Positions 53,163-61,126 of a DNA stretch of 64,000 nt are shown here, one piece after another. The translations under genes were made by a program, and so were the position numbers. The DNA is from Cloacimonetes bacterium UBA5210. GTDB taxonomy: Bacteria; Cloacimonadota; Cloacimonadia; Cloacimonadales; Cloacimonadaceae. Under the pieces are notes generated by a model. That model was not told where the DNA came from, ran no database searches, and was given only the letters and a program-made list of their open reading frames with translations. Location: positions 23,770 through 87,769 of the forward strand of contig DHVK01000044.1 of the NCBI GenBank assembly GCA_002412625.1, read 5' to 3'. Position 1 is the stretch's first letter. Each line of letters opens with the position of its first letter.

Positions 53163-54140
53163 TCAAACGTTATACAGCCCGGGTTTATACTTCGCCAGGT
53201 TCTCAGGCTTTGTAAACCACTCCACCGTCTTCTCCAGCCCTTCTCTGATACTGTACTTAGGAGCGAAGCCTGTTAGTTCCCTGATCTTGGTATTATCGCA
53301 CCACAGCCTGAAGACTTCTGAGTTTTCCGGACGGATGCGCTGTTCATCGGTCATGAAGCGCACATCGCTGTGCATTATATCTTTAATCAAGTCCAAAGTG
53401 TCTTTTACTGAGATTTCAAAGTTTGAACCGATATTGACTGTCTCGCCAATAGCTTTTTCACTTTTTGCAAGTTCGATGAATCCACGGCAGGTATCAGCTA
53501 CATAGTTAAAATCTCTGGTGGGGCTTAGATCGCCCAATTTGATCTCTTTCATACCGCCCGCTATCTGGGAGATGATGGTGGGGATAACCGCGCGGGCAGA
53601 CTGCCTGGGTCCGTAGGTATTGAAGGGACGCACAATTGTGATGGGCAGCTTGAAGGCATTGAAGAAGCTCATGGCGATGGCATCGGCGCCTATCTTGCTG
53701 GCACTGTATGGCGATTGCGGTTGCAGAGGATGCTTTTCATCGATCGGGACATATCTGGCAGTACCATATACTTCACTGGTAGAGGTTACAAGGATGCGAT
53801 TCACGCCGCAATCTCTGGCAGCCTGGCAGATGTTTAAAGTGCCCTTGACGTTGGTATCCACATAGCTGTCCGGGGCAACATAGGAATATGGAATTGCAAT
53901 CAGCGCTGCCAAATGGTAAACGACATCAATATCCTTGCAGATTTCCCGGCAGTAATTGGGATCGCGCACATCACCGGTAACCACTTCTAACTTGTCCGTG
54001 GACTCGATATCTTCCAGCCAACCCCAATAATTGAAGGAGTTATACTGGGCTAAAGCCCTTACCTGATATCCTTCTTTGAGTAATGCTTCTGTCAGGTGGG
54101 ACCCGATGAAGCCATCAGCTCCGGTTACAAGTATCTTCAT
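53163..54140 (-). CDS. legB: LegB-type nucleotide-sugar 4,6-dehydratase
   Basis: SDR of 325 residues. ITGADGFIGSHL-type NAD motif at 5-16 (VTGADGFIGSHLTEAL); YHLAALIAIPYSYVAPDSYVD near 77-97; catalytic SPYSASKIGAD near 144-154; RPFNTYGPRQSARAVIPTII near 170-189. The IPYSY and PRQSARAVIP marks are those of LegB, which makes the 4-keto-6-deoxy intermediate. It is followed along transcription by the GxxExxY cassette and legC, and preceded by a nucleotidyltransferase gene. Confidence 0.9.
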   Translation of the reverse strand: MKILVTGADGFIGSHLTEALLKEGYQVRALAQYNSFNYWGWLEDIESTDKLEVVTGDVRDPNYCREICKDIDVVYHLAALIAIPYSYVAPDSYVDTNVKGTLNICQAARDCGVNRILVTSTSEVYGTARYVPIDEKHPLQPQSPYSASKIGADAIAMSFFNAFKLPITIVRPFNTYGPRQSARAVIPTIISQIAGGMKEIKLGDLSPTRDFNYVADTCRGFIELAKSEKAIGETVNIGSNFEISVKDTLDLIKDIMHSDVRFMTDEQRIRPENSEVFRLWCDNTKIRELTGFAPKYSIREGLEKTVEWFTKPENLAKYKPGLYNV

Positions 54141-54150
54141 ATTTATCCTC

Positions 54151-54327
54151 TACCACTAATTTGCACGAAAAAAAACCGACTATTCACTAATATCACTAAA
54201 GAACAAATCAAAACTGCTGCCATGGTTGCTAGCAATGCTGAGGCTATCCAATGAGATGTTTCCCTCTCAATCTTCCATACTTCATTCGTGTGCATTCGTG
54301 ATCTTTCATTCGTGCACATTAGTGGTA
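54151..54327. mobile_element. Empty 177-bp CACTAAT/CACGAAT cassette
   Basis: Terminal inverted repeat of 19 bases with one mismatch: TACCACTAATTTGCACGAA (54151-54169) and the reverse complement of 54309-54327. Inner right-hand words read CATTCGTGATCTTTCATTCG as in the neighbouring cassettes. No open frame inside; it fills the spacer between the nucleotidyltransferase and legB genes. Confidence 0.8.
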
Positions 54328-54332
54328 AATCG

Positions 54333-55022
54333 TTAAAACTTCTCTTTATATATTTCTTGAGCCATTTCGTAGTCTTTCACTTGCCCAATATCCAGCCAGT
54401 ACTCCTCGATCGGGTAATGCGTAATGGGCAGGTCCATCTCTATCATCTTCCGAATCAGAGCATCCATCCCAAAGTATTCATTATCCGGGATCAGATCCAG
54501 GATTTCGGGCTTAAATATGTATATCCCGGCAAGGATCGTTGTCCTAAAATCCGGCTTCTCTTCGATCCCGGTCACGAAGTCACCATCTGTATGGATGTTG
54601 CCAAACTGGAAAGGGGTAACAATTTCTTTGGTACAGATCGTGAGCAGGGAATCCCTTTGCAGGGCAAAGTCATATAGCTTTCGATATGGCAATTGCGTCA
54701 GGATATCACCATTCATAACCAGGAAGGGTTCACTTAGATGTTCTTTCACAAGTTTTACGGGTCCTGCAGTTCCTAAAGGGATATCTTCCTTACTGATGGT
54801 TAGCGTTACGCCATATTTGCTGCCATCTCCAAAGAAATTCTCAATGTAAGCAGATTTATAGTTGGTTGCCAGAAACACATGGTTGAAACCATTTGCTTTC
54901 AGGTGTTCAATCTGAATCTCCAAGACTGCTTTTTCCCCAATGGGTAAAAGTGGTTTGGGTATGACTTCTGTGAAGGGGCGGAGGCGTGTGCCGAGCCCGC
55001 CGGATAATATTATAGCTTTCAA
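54333..55022 (-). CDS. Sugar-1-phosphate nucleotidyltransferase (PtmE/HddC-like)
   Basis: Protein of 229 residues with the nucleotidyltransferase signature LSGGLGTRLRPFTEVIPKPLLPIG near 6-29, GTAGPVKLV near 83, MNGDIL near 102 (Mg site) and EEKPDF near 154. The short form before LegB/LegC resembles PtmE/HddC-type guanylyl- or uridylyltransferases, so it probably makes the NDP-GlcN(Ac) used by LegB. Base specificity cannot be told. Confidence 0.82.
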   Translation of the reverse strand: MKAIILSGGLGTRLRPFTEVIPKPLLPIGEKAVLEIQIEHLKANGFNHVFLATNYKSAYIENFFGDGSKYGVTLTISKEDIPLGTAGPVKLVKEHLSEPFLVMNGDILTQLPYRKLYDFALQRDSLLTICTKEIVTPFQFGNIHTDGDFVTGIEEKPDFRTTILAGIYIFKPEILDLIPDNEYFGMDALIRKMIEMDLPITHYPIEEYWLDIGQVKDYEMAQEIYKEKF

Positions 55023-55076
55023 ATTGTTAATCCTTTCAAGTCCTTATCGTGTAATCAAGAGCATCACGCAAACATC

Positions 55077-55116
55077 ATCCGTGTTAGTCGGTTTTATCTG
55101 TTTAATCCGTGAAACC
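55077..55116. repeat. ATCCGTG-word block
   Basis: Reads CATCCGTGTTAGTCGG and TTTAATCCGTGAAACC in the 99-base gap between two genes. Same words as at 28282, 30227 and 49352; no inverse partner in the gap. Confidence 0.5.
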
Positions 55117-55121
55117 ATTTC

Positions 55122-56339
55122 TTATGGTAATTCGGTGGCTTGCTTCTTGATCTTGCTATTATGGAAATCGGCAATAACTTCTCCATAACAATCCAAGTGC
55201 TGTTTTAGCACATTCAGATTGGAATAGCGCTGTTTAATGCAATCGATCCCACGCTGGGACATGGTATTATATAGTTCTTGATCTGTTAGAAGTTTTAGGA
55301 TATTCTTTGCCAGACCTTCCACGTCCCCTCTTTCTGAGAGGAGCACGTTTTCTCTATCTTCATTTAGCTCCGGAATGCTCCCGGTCTTATAGCTAACGAC
55401 CGGTAATCCCAGCTGCATACTTTCGATGATCGTGCCGGAAATAATGTCATTGTACGTTGGGAGGACAGAGACCTTGGCCTTGCTGGCTTCGAGGTGAACA
55501 TCACTTAAATTTGGTAACCGACCCTTCCATGTTACTCCGTCAATGATATCTAGTTCTTGCGTCAGGGCCAATAACCGAGTTTTGTAGCTCTCAGTAACAC
55601 TTCCAATAACACACAGTTTTGCATCTTCAATCCGTTTTCGAATAAGTGAAAAAGCTTGCAATAGGTCCTCGATCCCTTTTTCTTTGCCAACCTGCGCGAA
55701 GAAAACTACTTCATATTCTTTTATTGCAATTATGGGGCGATATTGGGGCATCGCATATTTAACCCAGAATACCCTGGCATCTGGTCTAAAAGCCATGAAG
55801 TCTCTCTCCATGGTTTTGGTACGAATACTGAAATACTGTGCCCGGGAAAGTATAGCTTTTTCAATCGAAGCTCGTTGACCTGCTCCTTGAATAAACTCAG
55901 TGTTGATTCTTTGTAAGTTAACCACTAGTGGGAGCTTATCCATGAACTGTAGCGCAGTTGAAGAATAGTATGGATTTTCTGCACCCTGAAGATGAATGAT
56001 GTCAGGAGCTATCCTTTCTATCAGTCTCGCCACCACTCTCTTGTTGCCGGCGAAGTTTGTCCATTTATCCAGCCGGAAAAAACCCGGCCAATGCCTTCCT
56101 AATAACGGCACAAATGGGTTGTAGAAATGATAGAATACTCCATTATGAACAAACTCACGAAGTGCGGGGATGTACTCATGTGGAGAAACCACATGGAGCT
56201 CTGCGCTATCACAGTTTTCAAAAGCTTTCAAGGTGTAGCTGATCCAAGGCGCAAACTGGGCGCCAACCCGCCACGGTCTTAAAATGCTTTGAATTTCACT
56301 ACTGGAAAAATGGCACAGCCACACGACTCTAAGCATCAA
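55122..56339 (-). CDS. GT4 family glycosyltransferase
   Basis: GT-B enzyme of 405 residues. VVFFAQVGKEKGIEDLLQAFS near 213-233 begins the donor domain; SGTIIESMQLGLPVVSYKTGSIPEL near 300-324 has the ExxxxxxLPV block with the conserved Glu. It overlaps the flippase gene by 4 bases. Donor and acceptor sugars unknown. Confidence 0.9.
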   Translation of the reverse strand: MMLRVVWLCHFSSSEIQSILRPWRVGAQFAPWISYTLKAFENCDSAELHVVSPHEYIPALREFVHNGVFYHFYNPFVPLLGRHWPGFFRLDKWTNFAGNKRVVARLIERIAPDIIHLQGAENPYYSSTALQFMDKLPLVVNLQRINTEFIQGAGQRASIEKAILSRAQYFSIRTKTMERDFMAFRPDARVFWVKYAMPQYRPIIAIKEYEVVFFAQVGKEKGIEDLLQAFSLIRKRIEDAKLCVIGSVTESYKTRLLALTQELDIIDGVTWKGRLPNLSDVHLEASKAKVSVLPTYNDIISGTIIESMQLGLPVVSYKTGSIPELNEDRENVLLSERGDVEGLAKNILKLLTDQELYNTMSQRGIDCIKQRYSNLNVLKQHLDCYGEVIADFHNSKIKKQATELP

Positions 56340-57661
56340 CTAACTCTTGCACGATCCTTCTTACCCAAGGCCTTATAGGCTAGAAACATAAAACTAAACA
56401 AAGACAAAATCAAAAAGGAAGCAACCTGTCCCCACGCGGCACCAATGAATCCATAGTTACTAATCAATACTTTATACATTGCAAAAACTCCTATTGTGCC
56501 AATCACTCTGTTTACCAAAGTGACTTTAGAGTACCCCAAACCAATAATAATCAAAGACATTGACGAGTATATTGATGAACTAACATTCTTAAATGAGAGG
56601 ATTCTGGCATATTGAACCGCGTCGTTATATCTACCTGCTGTTAGAATATTTACAACAAATGGTGCCAACCAGTTAAACACCAGTACAATAGCGAGTTTAA
56701 CTCCAATTAACAGTCCCATTAGTAGGGCTAGTTTTCTATACTTTCTTTGAGCTAAAGACTGATATATGTCCGGTTCAATTGTCATCGATATAGCAGCATA
56801 AAACACTCCAATATATGATGTTATCCTGAATGCTACGCTATACAGACCAAGATTGGTGTCATCTCTTAAGGTAGCTAAAAGAGCTCTGTCCACTCCGCTA
56901 AAGAAATACTGCAGCACCCCTGCAACAATTAGTGGCCAGCAAAATTGGAATATAGGTTTTAGTGTCTTTCTCTCAATTTGGAATTTTGTTAGAAGAGATT
57001 TGAGAAATACAACCGAGAAAAGAATCGATGTTATCAATGTTGCACCTAAACTCCCGGCCGCGCCATACCTATAAACGACACAAAGGAGAATCATCATAAA
57101 CCCATAAAACAGATGATGATACAGGCTAACAAGAAAATACTGTTTAGCTCGTTTTGTTAGGCGCAGATTCAGTAGATAAAAATTGTAGATTTGTCCGAAC
57201 ACTACTGTTCCAAAAGATAGCACTGTGTATGGGAAAAACGGAAATCCAGGTTCCGATAATCGCAGGAAAACAAGAAATAGCAAACAAGATACAAGAGTTG
57301 AAACCGCTCCATAACTCAATAGAAGACTGACGATTGTGTTTCGTAGAACTTCCCTTTCTTTATTCTGTACTCGGAAATATGTGCGGGCATAATACGATCC
57401 CAACATAAGGCCAATCAAAGGGGTTAATAAAGTCAGAAATGAGTTAAAATATCCAACGATAGCAAAATCTCGATGGCTTAAGGTTTTTGATATCAGAGGA
57501 GATGTGGCTAAGCCTACAAAAAGTTGTATCATTGAAGCAAATAGATAAAAAGAAATATTGACAACACGTTTCTTTTGTTCGGTTACAAATGCAAGCAAGT
57601 GCGAAGCTTTGGTTAGAAATTTCAAGCTACAAATCCCAATAATCCATGTTCTGTACATCAA
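56336..57661 (-). CDS. Wzx-type oligosaccharide flippase
   Basis: Polytopic protein of 441 residues with about twelve membrane helices. ISFYLFASMIQLFVGLATSPLISKTLSHRDFAIVGYF near 36-72 is the MATE/PST family start, with charged residues between helices. It likely flips the lipid-linked repeat unit to the periplasm. The first 30 residues (MMYRTWIIGICSLKFL) are not usual, so the true start may be internal. The gap 57.66-58.16 kb upstream contains no convincing gene or signal. Confidence 0.82.
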   Translation of the reverse strand: MMYRTWIIGICSLKFLTKASHLLAFVTEQKKRVVNISFYLFASMIQLFVGLATSPLISKTLSHRDFAIVGYFNSFLTLLTPLIGLMLGSYYARTYFRVQNKEREVLRNTIVSLLLSYGAVSTLVSCLLFLVFLRLSEPGFPFFPYTVLSFGTVVFGQIYNFYLLNLRLTKRAKQYFLVSLYHHLFYGFMMILLCVVYRYGAAGSLGATLITSILFSVVFLKSLLTKFQIERKTLKPIFQFCWPLIVAGVLQYFFSGVDRALLATLRDDTNLGLYSVAFRITSYIGVFYAAISMTIEPDIYQSLAQRKYRKLALLMGLLIGVKLAIVLVFNWLAPFVVNILTAGRYNDAVQYARILSFKNVSSSIYSSMSLIIIGLGYSKVTLVNRVIGTIGVFAMYKVLISNYGFIGAAWGQVASFLILSLFSFMFLAYKALGKKDRARVS

Positions 57662-58111
57662 TTCCGATCTGCATAGTTACAAGTTCCATCCTCAGTTTCT
57701 GGTTTTTGCTCACGGCCTAAAGAGTTGTCTTAGCATCATCTTGGGTAAGCATGATACATTAATCCATATTCTTTTCATCGCAGTTTCATGTGCGAGCAAT
57801 CACTGTTTTACAGCTTCGCCCCGTCGCTTATGCACTACACAGCGAATGAAGCAGGTTTGTGGCAATATATCTACAAATTATGGAAGGCTAATGGGGGAAT
57901 TTTCTTTAGAATGCGGGTTGAAACAGCGGAGCGGGCATAACTGGAATGGGCACAAACATCCTCTCTCAAGGCGGAATATGGTCCCCATGAGGCACTGTTC
58001 GTTCCTGTATCTATCGCTGTTTAAGGCTGTTTCTTTCGTCATTTATAAAAAATCTCTTTTTGCATTTCCATGAGTCTCAAAGATCGTGGTGAAGGGATGC
58101 TTGTCAATGTT

Positions 58112-58165
58112 TATTTTTTGGGGTTCCTAGTTCTGAGTTCTTAGTTCTTTGTTCTTAGTTAGTGC
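58112..58165. repeat. TTAGTTCT / GGTTGATTGG word block
   Basis: Reads CTAGTTCTGAGTTCTTAG and GTTCTTAGTTAGTGCTGCGG then TTGATTGGTGCTGCAG, ending in the decarboxylase stop region. Related words occur at 63785-63845 at the other end of this gene group. Confidence 0.55.
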
Positions 58166-59316
58166 TGCGGTTGATTGGTGCTGCAGCGTCTATCCCCATC
58201 CAGTTTGGCCATAAATGCTCTGCAGTTCTCGGCGGGGCTGGATTGGGGTCTGCCCAGATCCGCTCGGGAACCCGGTTGGACAATCACTTCAAGCAGGATC
58301 GGACATTTCATGGCAGATAAACCATCCAGGGCAGTAGTAAGCTCGGCTTTGCTTTTGGCCTGCAGAAAGTGTTTGTAGCCTATAGCTTGAGCCAGATTGG
58401 CAAAATCGATGGAATCCCCGGCAGTGGCTTGCCCGCCCACGGATTCATGGCAATAGTTATTGATCAGGATATGGATAAAATTCCGCGGAGCCAATTTGCC
58501 GATCACCACCATCGCTCCCAGATGCATGAGCATCGCGCCATCGCCATCGATGCAGATGACCAGTTTGTCTGGACCTTTCAAAGCTATGCCTGCCGCGATG
58601 GAAGAGCTATGCCCCATCGAGCCCACGGTTAGGAAATCGCAGGGCTGCTCTCCCCTCTTTATCCGCAATTCATATAGCTCTCGTGAGGTCTTGCCGGTGG
58701 TAGAAACGATGTGGTAATCTCCACACTTCTGTAGAATCAGTTCCAGTGCGGCTTCGCGGGTCATTTCGAAGGTGGGGCAACTGCTCTTTTGGCGGGATTT
58801 ATACGCCTCAAATGTACCCTTTCTGACCACCAGAGCCACTGGATTGCCGGTTTCGATGGTTAATTGATAGGCATTTGTTAGCACACTTGCATAATCCTGG
58901 ACATTCGCATCCAGAACAATATATGGGATTTCCATGGCGTCCAGCAGCGCTGTTTGGACTCTACCTTGCTTCACATGTTGCGGCTCATCTTTGCGCCCGG
59001 GTTCGCCTCTCCAGCCGATCATCAGCAACATCGGAATCGCGTATACCTCTTTATCGGCAAGCGATAAAAGGGGATTTGAGGCATTGCCCAAGCCTGAGTT
59101 TTGCATATAAACCAGTCCAGGCTTCCCGGTTGCCAAATACACCCCGGCTGCCATCGCGATGGCATTACCCTCATTGGCGCAGATCACGTGGTCTTGTGGC
59201 GCACAATTGTCACTCAGGTAGGCACAAAAATCTTTGAGAAGTGAGTCCGGCACTCCGGCAAAGAAATTCAGCCCAAGCCTTTGCAGGGCAAGATAGAAGT
59301 CAGACGCTTTGATCAT
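58159..59316 (-). CDS. aepY: Phosphonopyruvate decarboxylase
   Basis: Thiamine-diphosphate enzyme of 385 residues turning phosphonopyruvate into phosphonoacetaldehyde. [13 protein letters not shown] near 22-34 and [16 protein letters not shown] near 43-58 (catalytic Glu) form the PYR domain; [14 protein letters not shown] near 231-244 and [15 protein letters not shown] with NFIHILINN near 253-286 give the TPP-binding GDG-N motif. The last 12 residues run into repeat-like DNA. It overlaps the PEP mutase gene by 4 bases, which supports the assignment. Confidence 0.92.
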   Translation of the reverse strand: MIKASDFYLALQRLGLNFFAGVPDSLLKDFCAYLSDNCAPQDHVICANEGNAIAMAAGVYLATGKPGLVYMQNSGLGNASNPLLSLADKEVYAIPMLLMIGWRGEPGRKDEPQHVKQGRVQTALLDAMEIPYIVLDANVQDYASVLTNAYQLTIETGNPVALVVRKGTFEAYKSRQKSSCPTFEMTREAALELILQKCGDYHIVSTTGKTSRELYELRIKRGEQPCDFLTVGSMGHSSSIAAGIALKGPDKLVICIDGDGAMLMHLGAMVVIGKLAPRNFIHILINNYCHESVGGQATAGDSIDFANLAQAIGYKHFLQAKSKAELTTALDGLSAMKCPILLEVIVQPGSRADLGRPQSSPAENCRAFMAKLDGDRRCSTNQPQH

Positions 59317-60611
59317 AATCGCTCCGGAATCAATGTGATGATCTCCTGGATGGACATCATCTTGTCTCTCGCCTCAAACGCTCTGCCGTGGCGCAGAATG
59401 GTGAGGGCGGAATCCAACATCGCCGGATACGCGCTGCGCAGCAATTGATTGGCATAGATAACGATATTAACACCCGCTTGCCGGAGTTCGTCCTCGGTGA
59501 TGGTATCAAAAGTGGAAGGCACAACCACGATCGGCACCCGGGTGGGAAAGCTGCTGGCTTGCGCGCAGAACTCCAAAATCTCATCCGGACTTGTCTCCTT
59601 GGAATGGATCATAATGCCATCGCAGCCGGCATCAATATAGGCTTTTGCCCTGGTCAGGGCATCCTGCATCCCGGCTTTCAAAATCAGGCTTTCGACCCTG
59701 GCGATGATCATAAAATCGTCTGAAACCTGAGCCCGCTTCCCTGCTTGGATTTTAGCGCAAAAATGTTCGATATCATCCTGAACCTGAAACGCGTCAGAAC
59801 CAAACAGAGAGTTCTTTTTCAGCCCGATTTTGTCTTCGATAATCACGGCAGATACGCCCAAACGCTCCAAGGTTCGCACCGTGTAGATGAAATGCTCCGG
59901 CCTGCCGCCGGTATCTCCGTCAAAGATTATGGGCTTGGTCGTCACCTCCAGCAGATCGTTGACATTCACCAGGCGCGACGAGATATCCACCGCTTCGGTA
60001 TCCGGCTTGCCCCTTACCGTGGAATCCGTCAGGCTACTCGCCCACATTCCGTCAAACTCCCGGATTCTGCCATCTACCATCACCTTAGTATGCTCCACGA
60101 TCAAGCCGGTTAATCCGTTATGAGCCTCACAAATTCTCAAGATTGGCTTGGCATTTAACAAACGCCTCAGTGAAGCCCTGCGCAGATCCGGAGTAATACC
60201 CAGCTCGCGTACCGCTTTGTTCAATTGAGTGGAGGATATGCCTTCGGTGTATGGCACTTCGATCAATTCACCACCCCAATCCTTCAGGCAATCAATCACC
60301 TGCCGGCGGGTCTCTTGCTGCACGCCCTCTTTCCAATCGTCGCCATGAACCACATAATCAGGTTTCAAATGCCTCAGATTAGGTCTGTAATCCAGGGTCT
60401 CCTGGGGTATCACGGAAACAACCTGCTTCATGGCTTGAACGATCCTGGACCTCTGCTCGTAATTTAAATATGGCAATCGCTTGTAACTGGCAATAGCCTC
60501 ATCGGTTAGCACACCCACATGCACTTCACCATAGGCTGCGGCTTGATCGATGATGTTCAGATGCCCGGGGTGGATGAGATCGGCGCTCATTGCGACGTAA
60601 ACTAGCTTCAT
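59313..60611 (-). CDS. aepX: Cytidylyltransferase-phosphoenolpyruvate mutase fusion
   Basis: Protein of 432 residues with two domains. Residues 1-135 are a nucleotidyltransferase with HPGH at 14-17 and [10 protein letters not shown] near 124. Residues about 150-425 are PEP mutase: [14 protein letters not shown] near 230, then [16 protein letters not shown] near 257-272, the EDKxxxKxNS motif specific for mutase over isocitrate lyase-like lyases. It makes the C-P bond of phosphonates; the N-terminal domain may activate the product with CMP. Same arrangement is known in other glycan-linked phosphonate loci. No AEP transaminase gene follows. Confidence 0.93.
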   Translation of the reverse strand: MKLVYVAMSADLIHPGHLNIIDQAAAYGEVHVGVLTDEAIASYKRLPYLNYEQRSRIVQAMKQVVSVIPQETLDYRPNLRHLKPDYVVHGDDWKEGVQQETRRQVIDCLKDWGGELIEVPYTEGISSTQLNKAVRELGITPDLRRASLRRLLNAKPILRICEAHNGLTGLIVEHTKVMVDGRIREFDGMWASSLTDSTVRGKPDTEAVDISSRLVNVNDLLEVTTKPIIFDGDTGGRPEHFIYTVRTLERLGVSAVIIEDKIGLKKNSLFGSDAFQVQDDIEHFCAKIQAGKRAQVSDDFMIIARVESLILKAGMQDALTRAKAYIDAGCDGIMIHSKETSPDEILEFCAQASSFPTRVPIVVVPSTFDTITEDELRQAGVNIVIYANQLLRSAYPAMLDSALTILRHGRAFEARDKMMSIQEIITLIPERL

Positions 60612-60629
60612 TGGCTCCTCCTGGGAGAT

Positions 60630-61126
60630 GAATGTTTAACAATTAATGATGAATAATTAATGATGAATGATGAATGTACTCGCTACGCTCGTTGTTAAAT
60701 GTTTTCTTTGGATGTCTTGATTATTGCGGTCAAGATTCTGATGATAGATTTTATCTCTTCTTTCATGTTCTGATCGACCGTAATATAAGCACTTTGATAA
60801 AGCAGATCAAGCCAATATTCAGTTTCTGCTGCTTCCTTCAAGGCAATTTGAGTTTTTGCCACAAACTCTTTTTTTGAAATGGCGTATTCAGCTTCACGGA
60901 GGTTTGCACCTATTGAAGTACCTGACCTCAAGAGCTGCTTAGATAAAACGAATTCCCTCTTACTCTCTACCAATATCTTATACAAGTCAATTATTTTCAA
61001 AGCAAAATCAAAGGATTTGTCTTTGATCAGGTTCTCTTTCATACCTACCTCATCTTAAATTATTAATTCCGTAAACCATTCATCATTCATCGTTAATCAT
61101 TCATCATTAATTATTAATAATTAATT
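60630..61126. mobile_element. Cassette with ATTAATGATGAATG-word ends carrying a four-helix-bundle gene
   Basis: Left end 60630-60676 (AATTAATGATGAATAATTAA, GATGAATGATGAATG) and right end 61077-61126 are inverse copies built from ATTAATGATGAATG-type words. One gene in the middle. It lies between the YidC-fusion gene and the PEP mutase gene. Confidence 0.8.
60695..61042 (-). CDS. Four-helix-bundle (IVP-type) protein
   Basis: Protein of 115 residues: LIKDKSFDFALKIIDLYK near 5-22, LLRSGTSIGANLREAEYA near 42-59 and EFVAKTQIALKEAAETEYWL near 64-83 are the family signature known from 23S rRNA intervening sequences. Only about 25 percent like the 27-kb copy by eye, so the two cassettes were not made by a recent local duplication. 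Role unknown. Confidence 0.92.
   Translation of the reverse strand: MKENLIKDKSFDFALKIIDLYKILVESKREFVLSKQLLRSGTSIGANLREAEYAISKKEFVAKTQIALKEAAETEYWLDLLYQSAYITVDQNMKEEIKSIIRILTAIIKTSKENI

Noticed and set aside
57558..58073. 171-codon open frame on the plus strand
   Set aside because: Half of it is antisense to the flippase gene and the rest has no domain or coding-like composition.
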